Positions 10,294-18,511 of a stretch of 64,000 nucleotides of DNA are shown here, in pieces. Source of the DNA: Falsiroseomonas ponticola (GTDB taxonomy: Bacteria; Pseudomonadota; Alphaproteobacteria; Acetobacterales; Acetobacteraceae). The stretch spans positions 806,001 to 870,000 of the forward strand of contig NZ_JAERQN010000001.1 of the NCBI RefSeq assembly GCF_016805305.1, read 5' to 3'. The notes under the pieces are model-generated. The model was given only the letters and a program-made list of their open reading frames with translations. It ran no database searches and was not told where the DNA came from. A program made the position numbers and the translations under genes. Every line of letters begins with the position of its first letter. The stretch's first letter is position 1.

Positions 10294-11154
10294 CTATTTC
10301 GCTTCCTGCAGCGCCGTCTCCATCGCGGCGAAGTTGGGCATGAGGCCGGAGGGGATGGTCTTGCGGCCGACCTCGATCGCGACCTGCGGCGCATTGCCGT
10401 GGAGATGCGCGACGAGGACGGCGCGGATCACCTCCAGGAACCGCGCATCCTCCTCCACCACGCCCTTGAGGCGCACGGCGATGGGGCCGACGAGGCCGTA
10501 GGCGAGCAGCACGCCGAGGAAGGTGCCGACCAGCGCCGAGCCGATCATGGCGCCCAGCACCGCCGGCGGCTTGTCGATGGAGCCCATGGTCTTGATGACG
10601 CCGAGCACGGCGGCGACGATGCCGAGCGCGGGCAGCGCATCCGCCATGTTCTGCAGGGCATGGGCGGCGTGCAGCTCCTCGTTCTTCACCTTCTTCAGCT
10701 CGGACGCCATGATGTCCTCGATCTGATGTGGATCGTCGGCGTTCATGCCGACCATGCGCAGATAGTCGCAGATCAGGTGGGTCGCGTGGTGGTCGGCCAG
10801 GATGCGGGGATAGGCCTGGAAGATGGCGCTTTCCTCCGGCTTCTCGATATGCGGCTCCAGCCCCGCGGCGCCCTTGGACTGCGCCACCTTCAGCAGCCGG
10901 TGCAGCAGCACGCCGAGGTCGAGGTAGTCCTGCGTCTTGTAGCGGCTGCCCTTCATCGCCTTCCCGATGCCGCCCAGCGTGTGCTTCACGTCGGAGATCG
11001 AGTTGGACATCAGGAAGCTGCCGACCGCGGCGCCGCCGATGATCAGCATCTCATAGGGCAGCGAATGGAGGATGGGCTCCATGTGGCCGCCGGCGATGAT
11101 GAAGCCGCCGAAGACGCAGCCCAGCAGAATGGCGAATCCGCCGATCAGGATCAT
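10294..11154 (-). CDS. motA: Flagellar motor stator protein MotA
   Basis: A 286-aa inner-membrane stator subunit with four membrane segments: MILIGGFAILLGCVFGGFII, the next helix around LIIGGAAVGSFLM, and the pair ADALPALGIVAAVLGVIKTM and VLGAMIGSALVGTFLGVLLA. The conserved Pro of the third helix and the cytoplasmic charged loop between helices 2 and 3 are present. Together with MotB it forms a proton channel driving the flagellum. Its ATG overlaps the motB stop (ATGA), giving the order motB then motA, the reverse of the enteric arrangement. Confidence 0.95.
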   Translation of the reverse strand: MILIGGFAILLGCVFGGFIIAGGHMEPILHSLPYEMLIIGGAAVGSFLMSNSISDVKHTLGGIGKAMKGSRYKTQDYLDLGVLLHRLLKVAQSKGAAGLEPHIEKPEESAIFQAYPRILADHHATHLICDYLRMVGMNADDPHQIEDIMASELKKVKNEELHAAHALQNMADALPALGIVAAVLGVIKTMGSIDKPPAVLGAMIGSALVGTFLGVLLAYGLVGPIAVRLKGVVEEDARFLEVIRAVLVAHLHGNAPQVAIEVGRKTIPSGLMPNFAAMETALQEAK

Positions 11155-12191
11155 GGCGCGGTGCCTCCTTGGGCTGGCAGCAGCATCAGCACCGCGACGC
11201 GTCGGTTCGCGGCATCAAGCGGGTTGGCGGGGACGAGGAGTTCGCGTTCCGCGCGGCCGGACACGCTGCGCATGCGGCGATCCGTGACGCCGGCATCGAC
11301 CAGCAGGCGGCGCGTGGCATTGGCGCGTTCGGCGGAGAGGTCCCAGTTCGACCGTTCCCCGCCGCCGCGGAAGGGCGCGGCATCGGTGTGGCCGGTGATC
11401 TCGATGGGATGGGGCAGGCGGGCCAGCACCTGGGCCACGCGCAGCAGCAGGGCGCGGCCGCGTTCATTGGGCGCGGCGCGGCCGGTTTCGAACACCGGCT
11501 GGCCTTCCGCATCCACCAGCTGGATGCGCAGGCCCTCCGCCACTTCCTCCACGATCAATTGCCGGCCGAGCGAGGCCAGGGTGGGGTCGTTGCGGACGGC
11601 CTGGCGGATCTCCTCCGCCGCGCGGGTGAGCAATTCCTGGCGCGCGGCCTCCGCGGCGCGGCGCAGCGCCTCATTGTCCACGGAACCGCGGCGCGCGGCG
11701 TTGTCGGCGCCGCGCAGCGCCGCTTCCAGCTCCCCGGCGCGGCGCGCGGCATCGGCCATGGCGTCGCCATCCGGCACGGCCTGGGCGGGCGGCGTCTGCT
11801 GGCGGGCGGAGGGGCGGGGCAGGCGGATCTCCGGGCCTTCCTCCTCCTCCTCCGAATCGAGGCCGGGCTGGGCGGTGCGCATGGTCGGCACCAGCGGCGC
11901 ATCGGCGATCAGCGGGCCATCGCTGTAGAGGCTGCGGCCGCCGAAGGGCTGGCCGGAACCGCTCGGCCCGCGCGCCAGGTCGTTGGGCTGCGCGAAATAG
12001 TCGGCGATGCCGCGGCGCTGCGCTTCGGTCGTGGCGTTCACCAGCCACATCAGCAGGAAGAAGGCCATCATCGCCGTGACGAAGTCGGCATAGGCGATCT
12101 TCCACGCGCCGCCGTGATGGCCGTGCTCCCCTTCCTCGATCCGCTTGATGACGATGGGGGGCAGGTTGCCCTTGCCGCCGGGCTTCGGCAT
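11151..12191 (-). CDS. motB: Flagellar motor stator protein MotB
   Basis: A 346-aa stator subunit that anchors MotA to peptidoglycan. The ATG at 12191 has AGGAGGGA seven bases upstream; the frame is open further upstream but translates to non-protein-like Arg/Pro runs. One membrane helix carries the proton-binding Asp (AYADFVTAMMAFFLLMWLV, Asp about residue 36). A long Pro/Ala linker and helix follow, then an OmpA-like peptidoglycan-binding domain with ITGHTDAAPF and NWDLSAERANATRRLL. It overlaps motA by four bases and lies 20 bases after a CtrA-like regulator gene. Confidence 0.95.
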   Translation of the reverse strand: MPKPGGKGNLPPIVIKRIEEGEHGHHGGAWKIAYADFVTAMMAFFLLMWLVNATTEAQRRGIADYFAQPNDLARGPSGSGQPFGGRSLYSDGPLIADAPLVPTMRTAQPGLDSEEEEEGPEIRLPRPSARQQTPPAQAVPDGDAMADAARRAGELEAALRGADNAARRGSVDNEALRRAAEAARQELLTRAAEEIRQAVRNDPTLASLGRQLIVEEVAEGLRIQLVDAEGQPVFETGRAAPNERGRALLLRVAQVLARLPHPIEITGHTDAAPFRGGGERSNWDLSAERANATRRLLVDAGVTDRRMRSVSGRAERELLVPANPLDAANRRVAVLMLLPAQGGTAP

Positions 12192-12211
12192 CGCCGTCCC
12201 TCCTGCCGCGA

Positions 12212-12988
12212 TCAGGCGCCGGCCAGGCCGAGGCCGGCGGCGGGGACGAGATGCGCGCGGCGCAGGCGCGGCTGGCCGGCGGCGAAGCGCGCGCGGGCGG
12301 CGGCCACGGCGGCGGGGCCGGGATCTTCCGCCACATAGCCGAGGCCCCAGACGGTGCGCACGATCTCCGCCGCGCCGGCGGCGGCCAGCTTGCGGCGCAG
12401 CTTGCAGACGAAGACGTCGATGATGCGCTGGTCGGGCCCTTCCTCGTCGCCATAGAGGCGGCTCATGAAGCGCTCCTTGCTCAGCAGGGCGGAGCGGCGG
12501 AGCAGCAGCGTCTCCAGCACCTCGAACTCCCGCCCCGTGATGCTGACGGCGCGGCCATCGACGGCGACGCATTGCCGGTCCCGGTCCAGCGCGACATTGC
12601 CGCAGAGGAGGAGGGTGGGCGCATGCGCGCCGGTGCGCCGCACCATCGCCTGCACGCGCGCGACGACGACGGGGCTGGCCACGGGGCGCGCGACGAGGTC
12701 ATCCGCGCCGTGGTTCAGCGCGGCCGCTTCCTCCGCCGCCGTGACCGCGCCGGCGATGACGAGGATGGGCGACTGCACGCCATGGCGGCGGATGTCGCGC
12801 AGCACGGGCAGGGCTTCGCGCGACAGGTCGGCGACGCTGAGCACGACCGCGTCGAAGGGACCATTCTCCACCGTGGCGTTGCCGATGCCGCCGAGATCGC
12901 CGGCCTGCTCCACGAAACGGCCGGAGCCCGTCAGCGCCTGGCGGAGCGGCACCTGGTCATCGGCCGTGACGCCGAGCAGGATTCTCAT
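12212..12988 (-). CDS. CtrA-like response regulator with degenerate receiver
   Basis: A 258-aa OmpR-class regulator. The C-terminal DNA-binding domain (about 125-230) closely resembles CtrA: GREFEVLETLLLRRSALLSK, RLYGDEEGPDQRIIDVFVCK and VRTVWGLGYVAEDP. The receiver is abnormal: the position expected to hold the phosphorylated Asp is Ser (FDAVVLSVADLS), and the switch Lys is Arg (LVARPVAS), so classical phosphorylation is unlikely. The start is taken at the ATG at 12988 (MRILLGVT); an earlier in-frame ATG adds a non-conserved tail. It is followed closely by motB-motA and preceded 78 bases upstream by fliX, which suggests a flagellar role. Confidence 0.85.
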   Translation of the reverse strand: MRILLGVTADDQVPLRQALTGSGRFVEQAGDLGGIGNATVENGPFDAVVLSVADLSREALPVLRDIRRHGVQSPILVIAGAVTAAEEAAALNHGADDLVARPVASPVVVARVQAMVRRTGAHAPTLLLCGNVALDRDRQCVAVDGRAVSITGREFEVLETLLLRRSALLSKERFMSRLYGDEEGPDQRIIDVFVCKLRRKLAAAGAAEIVRTVWGLGYVAEDPGPAAVAAARARFAAGQPRLRRAHLVPAAGLGLAGA

Positions 12989-13066
12989 CGGTCTTTGCCT
13001 CGCGTTTTTCGCAGGGGGAGTGGTCGGCGTCGTGACGACGCTGAAGAAGGACATGTCCACCGCGCC

Positions 13067-13507
13067 TCACGCGCGGCCCTGGGCGGTGCCGTCGGGCGGC
13101 AGCCGCTTGGCGATCTCGATCCGCAGGCGGAGCGCGACGGGGGCGCAGACGCGCCGGGCTTCCGCACCCTCCTCCGCCAGGGATTCGGCTTCCGCCGCGG
13201 CGGCTTCCAGCACCGCCAGCGCCGGGGGCTCATCCGCCAGCAGGCGGCGCTGCATGTCGCGCAGCAGCGCCAGGCCGCGCGTCGCGGCATCCTGCGGCGA
13301 GGGGCGGCGGCGGCGCGGGGGCGGATCATCCTGGCCCTGGATCGCGAGCAGCGCGGCGGCGGCGGAGGCGCCGGCGCTGGCCATGACGCCGCCGGCGGAT
13401 TCCGCCCCGGGCGCGCCGAGCAGCGCGCCGAAGTCGCCGCGCAGCGCGCGCAGCCGCGATGCCGCGGGCGGCAGCGACGGAGGGGCGGCGGTGGCAACGC
13501 GCAGCAT
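13067..13507 (-). CDS. fliX: FliX-like class II flagellar assembly regulator
   Basis: A 146-aa protein with the FliX layout: a variable N-terminus (MLRVATAAPPSLPPA) and a conserved helical C-terminal half starting LLAIQGQDDPPPRRRR, then RGLALLRDMQRRLLADEP and ending LRIEIAKRLPP. In Caulobacter FliX couples completion of the flagellar basal body to FlbD-dependent late gene transcription. No flbD is in this window; instead the next gene is a CtrA-like regulator. A GTG at 13519 would add four residues; AGAAGGGG could serve either start. Confidence 0.8.
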   Translation of the reverse strand: MLRVATAAPPSLPPAASRLRALRGDFGALLGAPGAESAGGVMASAGASAAAALLAIQGQDDPPPRRRRPSPQDAATRGLALLRDMQRRLLADEPPALAVLEAAAAEAESLAEEGAEARRVCAPVALRLRIEIAKRLPPDGTAQGRA

Positions 13508-13673
13508 GGGCAGGGGCACCCCTTCTGGGTTTCAGGCTTGCCCATTTGCGCGCCGTCGATTTCTGCGGTGTGAACAGTGGGCCCGGCACGGCCCCGTGAT
13601 CGCGGGGCGGGCGATGCGCGGCGCTGTTCAGAGTTGGTAGCGGTGCTGGCATGGGCGTTGCGATGCGCGCCGC

Positions 13674-14492
13674 ATGATCCGCATCCTGGCTTCCCTGTTG
13701 TTCCTGTCCCTGGTCGCGGCGACGGCGCCGGCGCGCGCGCAGGTCGCGCTGTGCCGCGCCGCCATCACGGCGGCGGAGGCCGAGTTCGCCATTCCCGACC
13801 GGCTTCTGCTGGGCATCGGCCGCGTCGAGAGCGGGCGGCGCGATCCGGAAACCGGCGCCTTCGATCCCTGGCCCTGGACCATCAATGCGGAGGGACGCGG
13901 CAGTTTCTTCCCATCGCGGGAGGCGGCGGTGGAGGCGGTGCGCGCGCTGCAGGCCTCCGGCGTGCGGTCGATCGATGTGGGCTGCATGCAGATCAACCTG
14001 CGCCACCACCCCAATGCCTTCGCGAGCCTGGAGGAGGCCTTCGACCCGATGGCCAGCGCGCGCTACGCGGCGCGCTTCCTGACGAGCCTGCAGGCCCGCG
14101 CGGGCGACTGGACGGTGGCGGCGGGGCACTACCATTCGCAGACGCCGGAATTCGCGGAGCGCTATCGCGCGCGCCTGGCCGCGGTGATGGCGAATGAGCG
14201 GCGGTCGCCGACGCCGGAACCCGCGGCGGTGCCGCGCCTGGCCGCCGCGCCGGCGGCGCCGGGTGGCGTGGCGCCGGCACCGCCCGCGCGCGGCGCGCTG
14301 GATGCTTACCGCGCCGCGCCGATCCCGGTGGCGGGACGTGGCCCCGGCGGCGCTGGGCAGAATCTGCCGGCCGCGACGCCGAACCCGGCACCGGCTGCAG
14401 CGCCCGCCCCGGTGCAGGTGGCCGCCGCGCGGGCGCCGCATGTGGTGGCGGAGGTGGGGCTGGGCGGGATCGGGAACCGGCGGCTGTTCTGA
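13674..14492 (+). CDS. Secreted lytic transglycosylase (SLT domain)
   Basis: A 272-aa periplasmic muramidase-type enzyme. A signal peptide (MIRILASLLFLSLVAATAPARA) is followed by an SLT domain: catalytic Glu in LLLGIGRVESGRR, then SIDVGCMQINLRHH and WTVAAGHYHSQTPEFAERY. The last 100 residues are low-complexity Pro/Ala. Its place beside fliX, motBA and, beyond the IS, flgKL suggests it opens peptidoglycan for the flagellar rod, as specialised transglycosylases do elsewhere, but a general cell-wall role is not excluded. It is divergent from fliX, and its stop is 29 bases from the IS110 transposase stop. Confidence 0.85.
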   Translation: MIRILASLLFLSLVAATAPARAQVALCRAAITAAEAEFAIPDRLLLGIGRVESGRRDPETGAFDPWPWTINAEGRGSFFPSREAAVEAVRALQASGVRSIDVGCMQINLRHHPNAFASLEEAFDPMASARYAARFLTSLQARAGDWTVAAGHYHSQTPEFAERYRARLAAVMANERRSPTPEPAAVPRLAAAPAAPGGVAPAPPARGALDAYRAAPIPVAGRGPGGAGQNLPAATPNPAPAAAPAPVQVAAARAPHVVAEVGLGGIGNRRLF

Positions 14493-15600
<1,108 letters not shown>

Positions 15601-15614
15601 GCCTCGAGATCGCG

Positions 15615-15648
15615 CCGCCGGTGCAGGGCTGCAGCCCTGCACCGGCGG
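15615..15648. repeat. Perfect 34-bp palindrome
   Basis: Arms CCGCCGGTGCAGGGCTG and its exact complement meet with no loop, centred on CTGCAG. It lies between the IS110 element and the flgL terminator. It has no T-tract, so it is not a standard terminator; it may be an IS110 target structure or an element end. Confidence 0.8.
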
Positions 15649-15727
15649 TCACACTATGCACCATCGCCAAGACACAAGTGGCCGCAGGGCGGCGGCGCCC
15701 CTCCCGGCCGTCCCGCGCCCGCAACGG

Positions 15728-15759
15728 AAAACCGCGCCACCCCCTGCGGGATGGCGCGG
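15728..15759 (-). terminator. Intrinsic terminator of flgK-flgL
   Basis: On the minus strand a stem CCGCGCCA/TGGCGCGG extended by CCC/GGG around a GCA loop is followed by TTTTCC. It begins about 30 bases after the flgL stop. The 307-base gap 15482-15788 otherwise holds only the IS non-coding end and the palindrome. Confidence 0.6.
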
Positions 15760-15788
15760 CGCGTTCCGCTCGGCGATGGGGCCTGGCG

Positions 15789-16862
15789 TCAGCCCAGGAA
15801 CTTGGTCAGCGACAGACTGGAGAGCATGGCCAGCGACCGGTAGCTCGCTTCCAGCTGCGTCTGCGTCGCCTGGGCGCGGCTGATCGCCTCCGCCAGGTCG
15901 ATGCCCTCGACCTCCGAGAGCTGGCCTTCGAGCTGCGTCGCGAGTTCGCTGTGGCGCAGCCGGGAATCGGTCAGCCGCTGTTCGGCGGTGCCGAGGCCCG
16001 CGGCCTCGTCGCTCACGCCCGAGAGGCCGGCGCGCAGCGCGCCGAGCGCGCCGGTGACCACCTGCTGGTAGTCGGCGCCGTCGGTGACGCCGAGCTGGTC
16101 GAGATTGGCGATGACGGACAGGCCGTAGATCAGGTCCCGCGCCCAGGACCCGGTGCTGTCCGCCGCCTTGGACGGCAGCGCGCCGGCGTTGCGGTTGGGG
16201 TAGAGGCCGATCTCGACGGCGCCGCCCTCGCTGACGGGCACGGAGGCCAGGCTGTCCTCCACCTCGCCGGCCGCGGCGGCGGTGGCATAGGCGGAGAAGG
16301 GCGTGATGGCGGGGTCGTTGCTGGCGCCGAGGTCGCGCAGCGCGCCGCGCAGCGCGGCGCCGCCGCCCTTGGCCATACCCTTCATCGCGTCCTTGATGGC
16401 GGCGAAGAGGGTGCCGTCCTCGACACGGCCCGGGATGGGGGTGCCGTCCAGGTCGGCGCCGCCGAACAGGCTCTCCCCCTGGTAGCGTTCGTTGATCATG
16501 CCCGTCACCTCCCGCAGCGCGGAGCGCGCGCCGATGGCGGCGGCGCTGACCTGCGTGGCGCCGCCGCTGAGCAGCGCGGTGGCCGTCGCGACCATGTCGG
16601 TGGTGATGCTGGTGATGCGCGACAGGGCGGATTGCGTGACGGCGGCGCGCGCCTCCCCGCGTTCCGCGGCGCGGGCCAGGGATTCGTGGCGCGCGACTTC
16701 CGTGCGCAGGTCGATGGCGCGGCGCGCATCGGCGCCGAGCCCCGCATAGGTGGCGGCGCGCTGGCCGCCGGAGGTCTGACGCGTCTGCTCCGCGAGGCGC
16801 GCGCGCAGCGTGCCCGCCGCTTCCGTGGCGCGATCGATGGCGGCGAAGCCGGAGATGGTCAT
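15789..16862 (-). CDS. flgL: Flagellar hook-associated protein 3 (FlgL), flagellin-like
   Basis: A 357-aa flagellin-fold junction protein between hook-associated FlgK and the filament. The N-terminal D0/D1 helix region starts MTISGFAAIDRATEAAGTLR and the matching C-terminal helix contains AISRAQATQTQLEASYRSLA and ends LSSLSLTKFLG, the typical export and assembly ends of this family. The central region is variable. It starts 13 bases after the flgK stop, so the pair is an operon, closed by a hairpin terminator at 15728-15759. Confidence 0.9.
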   Translation of the reverse strand: MTISGFAAIDRATEAAGTLRARLAEQTRQTSGGQRAATYAGLGADARRAIDLRTEVARHESLARAAERGEARAAVTQSALSRITSITTDMVATATALLSGGATQVSAAAIGARSALREVTGMINERYQGESLFGGADLDGTPIPGRVEDGTLFAAIKDAMKGMAKGGGAALRGALRDLGASNDPAITPFSAYATAAAAGEVEDSLASVPVSEGGAVEIGLYPNRNAGALPSKAADSTGSWARDLIYGLSVIANLDQLGVTDGADYQQVVTGALGALRAGLSGVSDEAAGLGTAEQRLTDSRLRHSELATQLEGQLSEVEGIDLAEAISRAQATQTQLEASYRSLAMLSSLSLTKFLG

Positions 16863-16875
16863 GGCCCTCTATCCC

Positions 16876-18360
16876 TCAGCGCACCATGCCCATGAGCGCG
16901 TCCCACATCGACTGGATGGCGGAGATCACGCGCGCATTGGCGGCATAGGCATTCTGCAGCGTCACCATCGACGCCATCTCGGCATCCACATCGACACCCT
17001 CCCGCTTCTGCACCAGCGCGTTGATCTGGGTGGAGAGGGTGGCGGTGGTCGTCTCCTCCGCGCTCGCATCGCCCGCATCCCTGGCGTGGGCGGCGGTGAG
17101 CGCGGCGGCGTAGTCCAGCAGCGCGCGCGGCGGGGAGAAGGCGGAGGCGAGCGTGCCGCCCGGGCCGAGCCCGCTGCCCGGGATGGGGCTGTGCGGCACG
17201 CCGGCCGCGCGCTGGCTGCCGAAGGCATAGTCCAGCACGCGATCGAGCAGCTTCGTGTAGCCGGCCTGGTTGTCCGGGTTGGGCGGGAAGGCGGGCACGT
17301 CGCCGGTGCCGTCGCGCAGCAGCGCGGGCTTCGCCGCCACCTCGGCATTGACGATCATGCGGCCCGCGAAGCCCACGGCCTGCGCGCTGCCGGCGGCGGG
17401 CGGCGCGGCCCCGTCGCTGTCCGTGAACAGGGTCAGCCCCTGTTCCCGCAGCCGCCCGGCCATGGTGGCGGCCAGGGTGTCGAGCTCCGCCGTCATGCGG
17501 GGCAGCGTCTCGTCCCGCAGATCGAGCCCGGCGCCTATGCGGCCGCCGCGCGGCACGTCGGCAAGCGGCACGCCGTTCAGCGTCAGCCCCGGCAGCGTGC
17601 CGGCGGGGGCGCCGTGGTAGGAGCCGGGGGCGATGACCGCATCGGCGATGCCGAGGGGGCTGCCCGTCTCGTCCAGCGGCAGCACGGCGCCGCCCTGGAG
17701 GATGAGCGTGAGCGAGCCGTCCCGGCCTTCCGCGGGCGTCACGCCGATGAGGTCGGAGAGCTGGCCGATCGCGGCGTCGCGCCGGTCCAGCAGCCCGCTA
17801 TCGTCGAGCCCTGCAGCGCGCATGGCGCGCGCCTGGCTGTCCAGCGCGGCGACGTTGCGCAGCAGGCCGTTGGCGGCATCGACATCGGTGCGCAGCCCGT
17901 CCTGCACGGATTGCCGCGCGCGGGTCACGGCGCCCGAGAGGTCCCGCAGCTGCGCGGCCACGTCGCCGGCGACGCCCAGCGCCGCGCCCTGCGCGGCGGT
18001 GTCGTTCGGCGTGGCGCGGAGTTCCGTGAGGCGGTCGCGCAGCGCGCCGATCCGGCCGCCGAGGCTGGCGCCATCCGCCGGCGCGCCCTGCAATTCGGCG
18101 AGGGGGCCGAGCACGCCGGCCCGCAGCGACGCCGCGGCCGCTTCGCCGCGCGCGCCGCGGGCTTCGGTGCGCAGCGCGCGATCCACGTCGCGCTGGGGGG
18201 TGGAGCTGCGCACGCCGGCCGCGGTCTGTTCGCCGCGCACGGCCTTGCGCGTGTAGCCCTCCACCCCCGCATTGGCGACGTTCTGCGAGGTGGCTTCCAG
18301 CTGGCGGGAGGCGTGGCGGATGCCGGCCGTGGCGCGCAGCAGCGCGGATTCCAGGCTCAT
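16876..18360 (-). CDS. flgK: Flagellar hook-associated protein 1 (FlgK)
   Basis: A 494-aa hook-filament junction protein. The true start is the ATG at 18360 (MSLESALLRATAGI), giving the conserved rod/hook N-terminal motif ATSQNVANAGVEGYTRK; the frame extends much further upstream but that part is the shadow of the kinase gene. The C-terminal helix reads MVTLQNAYAANARVISAIQS, matching FlgK/FlgE ends. The middle domain is long and Ala/Gly-rich. The gene is followed by flgL. A minus-strand element at 18384-18400 resembles a -24/-12 promoter but has the wrong spacing. Confidence 0.93.
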   Translation of the reverse strand: MSLESALLRATAGIRHASRQLEATSQNVANAGVEGYTRKAVRGEQTAAGVRSSTPQRDVDRALRTEARGARGEAAAASLRAGVLGPLAELQGAPADGASLGGRIGALRDRLTELRATPNDTAAQGAALGVAGDVAAQLRDLSGAVTRARQSVQDGLRTDVDAANGLLRNVAALDSQARAMRAAGLDDSGLLDRRDAAIGQLSDLIGVTPAEGRDGSLTLILQGGAVLPLDETGSPLGIADAVIAPGSYHGAPAGTLPGLTLNGVPLADVPRGGRIGAGLDLRDETLPRMTAELDTLAATMAGRLREQGLTLFTDSDGAAPPAAGSAQAVGFAGRMIVNAEVAAKPALLRDGTGDVPAFPPNPDNQAGYTKLLDRVLDYAFGSQRAAGVPHSPIPGSGLGPGGTLASAFSPPRALLDYAAALTAAHARDAGDASAEETTTATLSTQINALVQKREGVDVDAEMASMVTLQNAYAANARVISAIQSMWDALMGMVR

Positions 18361-18511
18361 GACGGCCTTCCCTGTCGCCTGCTGGCAATCATCCTGGCCA
18401 CCGCTTCGTCCTCCGCCGGGATGATCCCGGCCGCTCTGGGTCTTCCGAGGGGAAGGCCGCCCGGGCGGCATTCCGACCGGTGGAGGAGACGCCGGGGATG
18501 TGACCCCCGAA

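Noticed and set aside
11151..12572. MotB with a 127-residue N-terminal extension
   Set aside because: The extension is Arg-rich shadow of the CtrA-like gene; a strong ribosome site supports the start at 12191.
18384..18400. Sigma54-like -24/-12 element (TGGCC...TTGCC) upstream of flgK on the minus strand
   Set aside because: The GG and GC pairs are 11 bases apart rather than the required 10, so it should not be read by sigma54 without further evidence.
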